64,000 nucleotides of DNA. It comes from Amphibalanus amphitrite. Taxonomy: Eukaryota > Arthropoda > Thecostraca > Balanomorpha > Balanidae. The position numbers and the translations under genes are program-made. The notes under the pieces are model-generated. The model saw only the letters and a list, made by a program, of their open reading frames with translations. It was not told the origin of the DNA and ran no database searches. The stretch covers positions 248,001 to 312,000 of the forward strand of contig NW_024881709.1 in assembly GCF_019059575.1 (NCBI RefSeq), written 5' to 3'. Shown here piece after piece: positions 51,301-60,384 of this stretch (positions are counted from its first letter, which is position 1; each line of letters opens with the position of its first letter).

Positions 51301-52629
51301 GGGTGAAGTCAGGGTAAGGTCAAGTGAAGTTAGGGCGAAGTCAGGGTGAAGTCAGAGTGAAGTCAGGGTGAAGTCAGGGTGAAGTCAGGGTGAAGTCAGG
51401 GTGAGGTCAGGCTCAGGGTGAAGTCAGGATGAGGTCGGGGTAAGGGCAGGGGAGGTCAGAGTCACGCCAGGGTCCTGGTCATCTTAGAGCCAGGTCAGGT
51501 TCAGTGAGGGTCAGGTCAGGTCATGGCATGGTTACTGGTTAGGTCAGGGCTAGAGCAGGGTTAGGACAGAGTCTGGGCAGGGTCAGATCGGGGTTACGTT
51601 GGGGTCAGGGAAGGGTCAAGACAGGGCGGGCCAGGTCGCAGGTCGTTGTCAATATTGCAGAGAATAAAGCATATTGCTTTCCTAAAAATGATAAAATAAA
51701 TCAAAGATGCCATAATGAATTAGCTAATGCGACTTAACTAAAAATATCGGTGAATATCTATAACCTTTGATACCTAATGTTTACCTAATGTGCAGTTACC
51801 TAATGTTTAAGTGTTAAATGTTTGCGTATGACCTTAACGGCTGAAATAAATATAACGTGAAGTAAAATAAAACGCGAGCAGGACAGTCGGACACAAATAA
51901 CGATGAGACACACGGGACACACCGACAAATACTTATTGGACCATTATCATGCCTATTGACGCAATTGTTGATAACGTCTCATCATTCACCTGCCAGGTTC
52001 TTTTGAACGATTTAGGCGGTCGTGAACCACGAATGGAGTTTTTAGTCATTACACAGTCAGGCATTCAATAAACCCGGCGGCTGAATGCATACAGTCTGCG
52101 ACTCTGCTCGAAGGAGACGGTATAAAGCGGACCGAAGTAGAGCTCTTTCAGCCCACCGTCCCTCCGTATATGTTTTAGGGCCTTGGAACAGACGAGGAGC
52201 GTCCGGCCCGGCCGGTCCGCGACGTCTCTCAATATACCCTGCCGGCCGGCTCGCCCGACTGGCCTTGAAGACATCCCTCGCGCCGCCGCATAGCACCATG
52301 GCATTATGCCGCGCCCGGGGCTATCACAGTGACTCGCAGATTCACAGGCTGGCAACTCGGACAGGACAATCACTTCAGCGGGGGGGGGGGGGGAATAAGG
52401 CAATAAGACGGTCCAGGGTCTACCGAAAGCAAACAACGTGACACTGAGAACGCATGAGAGACGTGTCTACTACGGACGATGGGGGGCGGGGAGGGTGGAG
52501 TTTTTCCTCATAGGAAAGTCAGAAGCCGAGACGTTACGGATTACGAATCTGTCAGGTGCACTGACCTTTCTGCGGCTCATCGTTGATGGTGAAGGTGACG
52601 GCCGGTGACTGAACGTCAGAGGTCGGCAT
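39099..52629 (-). CDS. Aldehyde oxidase (molybdo-flavoenzyme), 25 exons, complete
   Basis: Minus-strand exons: 52566-52629 (ATG), 50886-51118, 50514-50638, 49779-49938, 48871-49078, 47782-48108, 47309-47436, 46905-47030, 46258-46425, 45719-45884, 45282-45397, 44918-45001, 44477-44696, 43794-43986, 43343-43526, 42896-43091, 42479-42596, 42220-42331, 41879-42037, 41562-41690, 41057-41181, 40455-40701, 40004-40100, 39654-39761, 39099-39169 (TGA). All junctions are GT-AG and in phase, giving 1287 residues, close to the family length. The xanthine oxidase family oxidises aldehydes or purines in the cytosol, passing electrons from a molybdenum cofactor through two [2Fe-2S] clusters to FAD. Aldehyde oxidase fits better than xanthine dehydrogenase. 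At the position of bovine Glu802 there is Leu789 (GGAYGGKL), Arg880 is Gln871 and Phe914 is Pro899, while Arg912 (Arg897), the catalytic Glu1261 (Glu1232 in GEPP) and Gln767 (Gln647 in CGQPIG) are kept. Intron 1 is 1.4 kb; most others are under 800 bp. Confidence 0.95.
40371..40454. repeat. Tandem repeat of donor-flanking sequence, aldehyde oxidase exon 22
   Basis: TTTATTCTCTTTCAGACCTC followed by CCCCCAC occurs at 40371-40397 and again at 40424-40450. CAACCTCCCCCCACTGACC (40405-40423) duplicates the bases carrying the GTCAGT donor of exon 22. Confidence 0.7.
41465..41562. repeat. Degenerate repeat after the exon 20 donor
   Basis: On the minus strand the donor GTGAGATATCG is followed by GCGAGATATCGGTCTTGTCG and then TATATCTCGGTCTTGGCGG. 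These are two or three loose copies about 40-50 bp apart. Confidence 0.4.
44119..44354. mobile_element. 236-bp palindromic MITE in aldehyde oxidase intron 13
   Basis: It begins TACCGTAAAGTGGGGCTATT and ends with the reverse complement (GGTGGGGCTATTTGAG when read from the right). Each arm contains two copies of GTGGGGCTATTTGAGACA. The outer TA pairs fit a Tc1/mariner-type target duplication. It is non-coding. Confidence 0.85.
45719..49078 (-). CDS. Aldehyde oxidase exons 5-10: linker and FAD domain
   Basis: Residues 195-569. Exon 5 opens with a Cys/Gly-rich linker containing seven consecutive Gly codons (around 49023-49043), unusual for the family, then [13 protein letters not shown] of the FAD-binding fold. 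Exon 6 holds [20 protein letters not shown] and FPSDVFLLL, which resembles insect aldehyde oxidases. Xanthine dehydrogenases have an ASLGGNI-type loop there. Exon 8 gives VNAAFLLPV and exon 9 the end of the FAD domain. Exon 10 encodes the segment leading to the molybdenum domain. Confidence 0.92.
48109..49778. other. Aldehyde oxidase introns 4 and 5, no other feature
   Basis: Intron 5 (48109-48870) and intron 4 (49079-49778) flank exon 5 (48871-49078). Neither intron holds a recognisable gene or repeat. Confidence 0.4.
49779..52629 (-). CDS. Aldehyde oxidase exons 1-4: two [2Fe-2S] domains
   Basis: Residues 1-194. The plant-ferredoxin-type cluster uses Cys58, 63, 66 and 88 ([11 protein letters not shown]...NSC). 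The second cluster uses Cys128, 131, 163 and 165 (QCGYCSPG and CRCTGYRP). All eight ligands are present. The first ATG is followed directly by the FTIN strand that opens the family's ferredoxin fold, so this start is preferred and no targeting peptide is apparent. The donor end of exon 3 is repeated in the intron (see the 66-bp array). Confidence 0.93.
50248..50555. repeat. 66-bp tandem array copying the exon 3 donor junction of aldehyde oxidase
   Basis: ACCTGTACATGG followed by CATGACCATTCCTGG recurs at exactly 66-bp steps (unit starts at 50248, 50314, 50380, 50446 and 50512). The rightmost copy is the real 3' end of exon 3 plus its GTAATG donor. The four others lie in intron 3. Each copy contains the 41-nt coding end that includes [10 protein letters not shown], the second Fe-S cluster motif, a following GT donor and a preceding CAG. 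Confidence 0.92.
51125..51640. repeat. AGGTCAGGGTGA-type minisatellite in aldehyde oxidase intron 1
   Basis: About 500 bp of degenerate repeats built from GTCAGGGTGAA and AGGTCAGGGT. AGGTCA is also the nuclear receptor half-site. The rest of the 1.45-kb intron is AT-rich and featureless. Confidence 0.85.
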
Positions 52630-53200
52630 GGTGACCCGCTGTGCCGACGGTAGCCGAGGTCAGAGGTGATGGCCGATCAGGTCACGCGCAGGCTGACACT
52701 GAAAAATGGCGACCGTTTGTCAGTTAGACAGTCGTAGCAATATCTCAGCAGGGGTCTAGCGAGGTGACCAATACAGCGAGTGATTGAGGCACACAATGCC
52801 AATGGCGATGGACCTATACATGGGTCGTAGAACAGTCAGCGACATAAAGGCTGCGACCGTTTACTTTTATATACCGTTTTTACCCGTCAGTAGGTCTTTT
52901 CGTCCACGGCAAGACGCACTGGATTCGGCCCAGTTTCGGGACACCTCGAATCAACTTCAAATTCGCACACAACAGCATTTGGGGTGGAGCACAGCATAAT
53001 CTTGGGATAGCGATAGCAACATGACCGAATTCATCGGGCAGTGCTCCAGGCTATTTGAACTAGATAAGGTCAAACAATGACCAAGGACCCTAAACCAATG
53101 ACTTTATCTCGACATAGGCCATACGCTCGCTTTTCTGCGCTCGATCAGGGACCGAACGGCTGGGTCCGATATATTCGATATACATATGTATAGCCTTGAG
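52630..53200. other. 5' flank of the aldehyde oxidase gene
   Basis: By position this holds the promoter of the minus-strand gene. I see no defined promoter element. Confidence 0.35.
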
Positions 53201-53204
53201 CAAG

Positions 53205-53300
53205 GCTGCGGAGTCGGAGTCGGAATCGGAGTTGTCGGAGTCGGAGTCGGAGTCGGAGTCGACAAAATCTTACCGACTCTGACTCCGGAGTCGGAGTTAA
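53205..53300. repeat. CGGAGT hexamer microsatellite, left block
   Basis: Repeated GGAGTC hexamers with variants. A second block of the same hexamer lies at 55982-56042, on the other side of the 2.4-kb foldback. Confidence 0.85.
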
Positions 53301-53554
53301 CGCTCCATGGCTCAACGCAATGCACGGCGCCTGTTTGATTGACGATACTGCACTCAAAATTATATTTTTTCGAAAAAAGGCAATTTTGCTGTTTTGGACG
53401 AACGTTTTCAGCGAAAGAAGCAGCAGACGGTGAATGCTCCAGAACCCGCTTTTTAATCCTGCATGTTATTTTTAATGCATATTTGCAACGCAAAACCTTG
53501 GAACGCTCAAATGGGATCGTTTCAGGCAAAATAAAAACCTCTCAATTATGAACT

Positions 53555-55955
53555 TTAACCCGCGCCCCGCTGGGGGGGGGGGGGCAGAATCTGCCCCCTC
53601 CCGTTTTTCGCCAACAACTTCTAAACGCGTTACGCCAGCAACATCAAACTTTCAGTACCTTATCATATATCAATTTAAGACGTTCCTGCAAATTTGAGTG
53701 AAATCCGTCGGAAATTTTTGAGAAAATGACGTTTTAGTGACGTTCATGTTCGCCATTTTCGCCTCAAAAACGGCAAAATTTCAAACGTCGCTAACATCTT
53801 CATTTTTTTAAGGAATCCAGACGTAATAAAAAGGTTATACGTGATTCTACTTTGTCTATCAAATGGCGATCTCGGTTAAAAAAAAAAAATAGACTTTGGC
53901 CCAATTTTTTTTCTTTAAAAAAACTAACTTTCTTTTGGAAAATAATTACCTATAAAATCCAAAATTTTGAGTGTATCGAAAAAACCGGAATATATGTCAG
54001 TGAAGTGGTCTATGTGCACCTACATACCAATTTTTAGAAGAATCGGTTCAAAAATGTGGGAGTTATTCAAAATTTTATGACGTCACGACACACACACACA
54101 CACACACAGAATGTTTATTAAAACCCTCGCCCGCACATGCCATTTTCCCATCCTAGAACGCACATGGGGGGGGGGGTTGCCATCCCCCCCGCGCCATTTC
54201 GTTCCTGTTGGAGATAGAGCTTAGCGGTAAAGACCAAAAAGATTCTTTGGGAAGAGACGAATCCAATGATACCCAGTTTTACCTTCTCAGGTCAGTCATT
54301 GACCTTCCAGGTCAGGTCAAACTAAAAAATGTTGCTGTTTTGGGTCACCGTTGGATATCAAGTGCGCTACTTATCATATACCGATGACGATGCTGTTTTC
54401 TGGTGCCAAGCCAGCTAGAACCTCTTTGTCACACTACCCGACCAGATTTTTGTTGCTGAGGTCATTTCAGGTCAAGTTAGGTCAAGGTCAATTATGTGTT
54501 TGTATGTCTGTGTGTGTCTGTGTGCATACTGATGTGTGCACAGATTGTTTTTGTGTCCATATTACATGAAATCATGATCGACTCCGGAGCTTTTACCAAA
54601 AATGCAGTCAAAAAACTTCACAAAAAGTAAATTTCGCTTGCCCAAAACGCAATTATCTTGGATGACCTAGGTTGACCTTGACCTTGACATATGTACATCG
54701 TCGAACAACATGTTCCATGATAGGTGGGAGGTAAGACTGGCAAAAAAGGCCGAAATCAAGGTGTCAAAAGCTCACAAGACCCATAGCCAAAGCAAGATAT
54801 TGGGTATTTGTCATATGGGTTATGGCATCACCTGAAGAATAAGGTCACATCTCCGAAACCAAAAACCACAGAAACTTGAAATTTTCAGTGGACATCAAGA
54901 AAGGATAGAGGAGCAGCTATACCAAAAATCAGCCTCCTAGCTCTAAAAATGTTGAGTTCAGAGCAGAAAGACTACCTGGGGGGGGGGCAACCACCCCCCC
55001 CCATGTGCGGGCGGGGGTAATCAACACGTATTACCAAAAAGAGAAACGTAAGTAGAAAACAAATAGTTATAAGGCGTTTCGAAAAAATAATACCAGATTG
55101 GTGCAAAAGCGCCAAGCGCTTAATTATAGGCACCTCTGTAAGGGAAATGAAATTAATTGCTGCTAATCACAACGCCGCCGCCAACCCGGTCACCGATGAG
55201 CGGTTGGGATGAATGCAGACCGCGCGCCGGCCCGCGGGGACAGCACCAAGGTCACCGATTGAAAATCAGTGAAATACGAAGGTTGATTTTAAAGAAAATC
55301 AACAATTAAAAAAAAGTTTTTTAACGTTCTAGACCTCGTACGGAAACAAGAATAGCACCATTCGATACACCGTGAAAAACTGCATCAGATAGACACCTTT
55401 TTAGGCCTTAACAACCAACTTCAAAATTTGACCTCACTTGACCCGACCTTGACCTGACGGCTGACCTCGACCTGAAATTCATCCAGAGGTGGTCCACATC
55501 ACTTATTGAGTGTGCCTATTGAATTCTATGAATACAATGAGCCATAACCATGTGTCGCACATGCTCTTTTCTGTATTTTGTTTTTGGTGACCTGACCTGA
55601 CCTGACCTTGACCTTCGAATGATATTGATGATATTGCATGCAACGAATATTGTCTTGGTAGCCTAAGAACACGTTTTGGGCAATCAGTCTCAGTCCATTA
55701 CTCGGCAACTACGGTGCAAGGCCGATACTGTAGAAACTTGCATTTTGTACCCTTGACCTGACCTTGACCTGACCTCTGACCTACTTAAGCAAAACAAATG
55801 GGCTTTTAAGATCCGCCTTGTTGAGAGCTTTCGATTGCCGTTTTCCCAGTCTTTCTACGACCATCGGTTCGGAAGTTAGACAGGGGGGGGGGCGGAATCT
55901 GCCCCCCCCCCCCCCAGCAGGGCGCGTATGAATAGCCCAGCGGGGCGCGGGTTAA
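53555..55955. mobile_element. 2.4-kb foldback element with perfect 20-bp terminal inverted repeats
   Basis: Starts TTAACCCGCGCCCCGCTGGG and ends with its exact reverse complement. Just inside each end are G- and C-runs around a GCAGAATCTGCC-like core (53568-53603 and 55880-55915). A nested pair of inverted ends, ACCCTCGCCCGCACATG near 54122-54138 and CATGTGCGGGCGGGGGT near 55001-55017, again with G/C runs, suggests an inner element. Many AGGTCA/TGACCT words lie inside. No transposase is visible. Confidence 0.85.
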
Positions 55956-55981
55956 TATCATAATATGAATTTTAATAGAAC

Positions 55982-56042
55982 CGTCCGGAGTCGGAGTCTG
56001 AGTCGCGTTCGATTTTTGAAGCCGGAGTCGGAGTCGGAGTCA
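55982..56042. repeat. CGGAGT hexamer microsatellite, right block
   Basis: GGAGTCGGAGTC-type repeats matching the left block at 53205-53300. The flanking CGACTTCGCAACCCTG resembles the mirrored flank GAGCAAGGCTGCGGAGTC. Confidence 0.8.
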
Positions 56043-56049
56043 CCCTACA

Positions 56050-57090
56050 ATCCATCGACTTCGCAACCCTGTCCGATCGACCGCCTCCCGGCTGTGAAAC
56101 GTTTAAACGTTAGCGGCTGTGAAAAAGCCAGCACGAGCGAGGGTTAAGCACTAAAATTATCATATTACAGTTTCCTATAATGCAGTAGCGGCGGAACACC
56201 TTCAATGAAGGGGGGGGGGGGGCACTGCCGACTTTTGGTCCCATTCTTTCCATGCAACGCCCATAGGGCTAATGTTGAAATGCCAAAATCAAAAGGGGGG
56301 CACGGTGCCCCGGTGCCCTCCCCGTTCCGCCGCCTATGCTTTAATGTTGTGCAAGTGCAATCAGTCATTCAGTGTTGACCTATATCTGGACGAATCTTGC
56401 TCTACTTGAACCGTCTAAATTTTACAGACCTTAAGTTGCCTGTTATTTCAACAAATATCCGCCAAAATGACCTAATGTGAGATTTGGAGCTTCTGGTTTT
56501 CAGCCAAAGCACTGGGCATAAAAGTAAAAAAGGTATCGGGGATATACATTTACCTACATATGACGACGGTTGAAATAAAATATATATCTTTTTGCGATTC
56601 GATAAGTAGTCGTTTTATATCAATATAAACGGCTCGCAATAGGTCTCGGGCCTCGATTTAAAACTATTGAACACAATAAATGCAATAGCCAGCAGGCAGC
56701 AGCCACACTAACCAGGCTCACACTAACAAGTAACAACAATAGGTAGGTGAACCTTTTCACGACACCCCTGATCACGATGTGCTCATTGTTCACCGTAGAT
56801 TATGTAACACCTAGGGGAGGGACGTCAACGTAGCCTCCCAATCCGGCCCCTGCGAAATGTCGAATGGGCGACCCGCATACCAGTTCCCGCATAGGTGAGT
56901 TATGTAACACAGGGTAATTATGGGCGTAAGCACGGATAATGTATCGGCCTTTAGGTATCGGCATAATCACGGTGAGCTGAACATTCGTATTAGCTCACAA
57001 TAAATTATACATGTCTCTGTTGCACGCGTAACAAAACTCCAACATTCTCACGCCTCTACCCTTCCCCTTTTCGTCGGTACTCACCGTCAG
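56050..57090. other. Intergenic, nothing recognised
   Basis: It holds G-runs near 56211-56222. The sequence is AT-rich from 56340 to 56760. No coding exons are called. Confidence 0.35.
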
Positions 57091-57840
57091 AGATGTCTCA
57101 CGTGGTCCCGTCGATGTCGACAGCTCGCTCGCGGTCGTCCGGTGGGCCCCTTGCGCTCCGATCCGCGACTGGCGGTCCCGTGCGCGGCGGGAGGCGAAGC
57201 GAGCATCACACCCGGCGGCCAACGAAGGACGGTGGTAGAGTGGCGGGTTTCGAGGCCACGCGCCCGGTCGGCGAGAGCTCGTAAGTGCTGATATGAAGAT
57301 AAGGGAAGGGAGCTCCGTCTGTAATATCCATATTAAGCTCTTTGATTCTATCCCTAACCTCATCCACTCAACCTGCAGAAGCTACGGCTAGGGACCTAAA
57401 GCTATGCTTCATCAACGGCCCTGACGTGTTTGAATTCCGCCACTCTGACTCTTTATCAGACCGTCCAGCTAGCTCCCTGTTCACCGTCCAACGACGGCAG
57501 GCCAGGTGAGCTCTTTGATGTCGTGTATGATAGCATAAGTAGCAACATGAGTAGAACATGCAGCTCTAGTAACGCTCGCCAGCCCAGCCCCGAGGGGGCC
57601 GAAAGGGGTGTCGCAGTGGCCCCGTCGACCACTCCCCGACCGGCCCCGCCCCTCCCCTACAGACCAAACATGCCACGGTCCCCCGCAGCCCGGCTCAAGG
57701 TCACGAGGGCTGACGGGCCATTGCCGGTGGCTCCCGTACACGGCCTCTGGAGCTGGGGATGGGGGAGGGGTGGGGTTATCGACCCGGTGGCCCTCAGCAA
57801 ACAGCTGATTGACGCACTGACAATGAACCGGGACCGGTGA
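57091..57840 (+). CDS. Possible 3' end of an unknown plus-strand gene (three exons)
   Basis: Three stretches with GT-AG ends join in a single open frame: 57091-57280, 57379-57505 and 57564-57840 (TGA 57838-57840). The second reads DLKLCFINGPDVFEFRHSD and the third is Pro/Arg-rich, ending DPVALSKQLIDALTMNRDR. I do not recognise a family. Frame agreement across two introns is modest evidence, and GC-rich DNA gives open frames easily. In exon 1 another frame starts with an ATG (57093) but does not join in phase. It could be a non-coding transcript or chance. Confidence 0.3.
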
Positions 57841-58754
57841 AAGAGGTCTGATACACGGGAGGGCGTCGGCAGGAAACGATGTGCAGATAAGGAAAACAAA
57901 AACGTCACCGTTTATTCATTTATTCGGCGTGAGTGTTGCGCCTAAACGGTTCGCTTAGCCACCGGGCTCGGCTCACCGAAGCTTTGCGGCGAGCATTCAC
58001 AATGAATGGTTGTGTTAGAATGTATTGCTATATTCTAGGTCAAAGGCAGGGATCGAGCGTATTGCACATCAGCACACGCTCTAAACATTGCACGTTACAC
58101 TACGCTATAGAAAAATGCCCGAGACAAGACACCATTCACTCGTCATGCTATTCTCACATGATGAAGGCTTCTTTTTGGGAGGGCAATACCACGATATGCA
58201 AGGGAAAATAACGCTGCGGTAAATTCTCAAAACATGGTATAGATAATTGACACCAAAACCTTTTACCGTACGTACACCTATAGCACACTTTATGTACACA
58301 AAGTAGCACTTGCGGGCATCAGATCTATGAGCGATGTTGCACCAAACAGAGGACGAGGGACACAACAGGCAATCAATAGGCAGATATAGTCCATAACACA
58401 TTCCTAGCGGGTATTATCGTCAAGCACTGCCATAGGGTCTGTAAGAAAAGATGTGCCGAGCTTCAGTACGTACCTCGAAGCCGTCCAGTGGTACCTCTTA
58501 TCAGCCTCGCTGTCAAAGCAGCGCCAGGCAGAGCGGTACGTTGCATATCCATTTGTACTGAAGAACGAAAACAGAGCTGATTTAGACCTCGCCCTCATGG
58601 CTCGCCCTAGCTGGATCGGAAAGTACCCACATTGACCGTCCAGCCGACGCTCCGCTGGCGGTGCGGGCGCATAGTGTCGCCCTCTGCGCGGCTCGGTACC
58701 GTCACAGGTGGCGCTGTCGTCACTCGGCGCTCCCACAGGTGGTGCTGCGATCGC
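57841..58754. other. Region downstream of the TGF-beta-like exons
   Basis: On the minus strand 58561-58470 is bounded by CTTCAG and GTACGT and could be a small exon, but it is not recognisable. No cystine-knot ligand was found in any minus-strand frame here. Confidence 0.35.
57911..57924 (-). promoter_or_regulatory. Two AATAAA polyadenylation signals, minus strand
   Basis: TTTATT on the plus strand at 57911-57916 and 57919-57924 reads AATAAA twice on the minus strand. The pair could end the transcript of the TGF-beta-like gene. Confidence 0.35.
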
Positions 58755-60136
58755 TCAGGGCTGCCTGTGGCGGCGCCACGACCTGTCGGCGGTACGCCGC
58801 TGGCGGCTGTGGCGGTGACGACGACCGGCGGCCGATGGCCGGTGCGGGAGTCTGCCCTGCCTCCTGCTCCCCTGCCCGCCAGCAGGAGGGCACGGCTCGT
58901 CGAGTGTCGAGGCGCTGCCGACGGGCAGTGGTGTCTCGGCGGCCGGCTCGGCGGTCAGTAGGTCCAGCACAGGGTACCGAGGCTCGGCCTGTATGTCCAG
59001 GTGGGCGTCCTGGGCGACCTTGACCAGCACACCCGGCACCGGGCTGCTGGTCACTGCAGGACACAGAGGGAGAGGCTGCATCAGGGACGCCGGCACACGA
59101 CACTGTTCCGGTAGACAGATAGACAGTGTCCCCGCAGTCATTGCAGGGGCGTCACAGACCAGAGGCAGGTGGACAGAAACGTTAACGGGATCAGATACAG
59201 TAACTATCGGGTACAGTAACTCCGTATATGGGGTCGGCCAGAACTCACTGCTCTCAGCCCTAGCTGTCCTTTCCGGGGAGAAGAGGGGGCACTCACCAGC
59301 CACGTCACAATCCATGCCCTGTAGGAAGGCGCGGGGCGGCAGCTGCCGGCCGGCCGTGTCCTGTACAGTCAGCAGGAAGCCCCAGCTGTCGGCTCCCAGC
59401 TGCCAGGCACGCACCGCCGACCGAACGTCGAACGTCAGCCAGCCGTGCCGAGAGGGGGCCACCGTCAGACTGTCTACCAGCCGCGGGCCGGCCGAGGGGC
59501 CGGGAGGGCCGGCTGGGGTTCCTAGAGGCAGGAGGGAAACATATTCAGTCTGTCCATCAGACCTTCCGAGGGGCCGGGAGGGTCAGCTGGGGTTCCTAGA
59601 GGGAGGAGGGAAGAACACAGTCAGTCCAGCAGTCGCGGGCCGGCCGAGGGGCCGGGAGGGCCGGCTGGGGTTCCTAGAGGGAGACGAGGGGAACATATTC
59701 AGTCTGTCCATCAGACTGCTGTCCGAGGGGCCGGGAGGGGCGGCAGGGGTACCTAGAGGGCGAAGGGAGGGAGGAGAGTAGAGACTCAGTCAGTCATGCT
59801 GTTCACTAGCTGTGCTGGCCTTCCGAGGGGCTGGGGGGACCTCCAAGGGTGGAGGAACACAGTCAGACTACCTCCTGAAAACAGGGGGACACGAATCCCG
59901 TCAAACTATTTATTAGCCTTGGCTCTCACTAGGGGCAAGAGGAGAGAGGGTGAGAGATCCTGGAGAGCGGGAGGCCGGAGGGGTCTTAGAGAACGAGAGG
60001 TGGGCGGGCTCTGGAACCCGTCAGGACCTGGATGGCTTCAGGATGAGATCAGCACACCGTCATTGTGATGGCTACTCGACGGTGATTCATGAGCTCCCGT
60101 GGTGTGGTACATAATGACTATTGTGATGTATTAGGT

Positions 60137-60213
<77 letters not shown>

Positions 60214-60333
60214 CCTCCCTCTCTCTCCCTCTCTCTCTCCCCCCTCTCTCTCTCTCTTCTGCCTCGGTCTCGGTCTCTGCCCTCTGCCCTCTGCCTCTGC
60301 CTCTGCCTCTGCCTCTTCTCTCTCTCTCTCTCT

Positions 60334-60384
<51 letters not shown>

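Noticed and set aside
58404-58736. Minus-strand frame considered as the TGF-beta ligand
   Set aside because: It has too few cysteines, none in the C-x-G-x-C or CCxP patterns, and no ligand-like strands.
58993-59781. 262-codon plus-strand open frame
   Set aside because: Antisense shadow of TGF-beta-like exons 4-5 and of the acceptor array.
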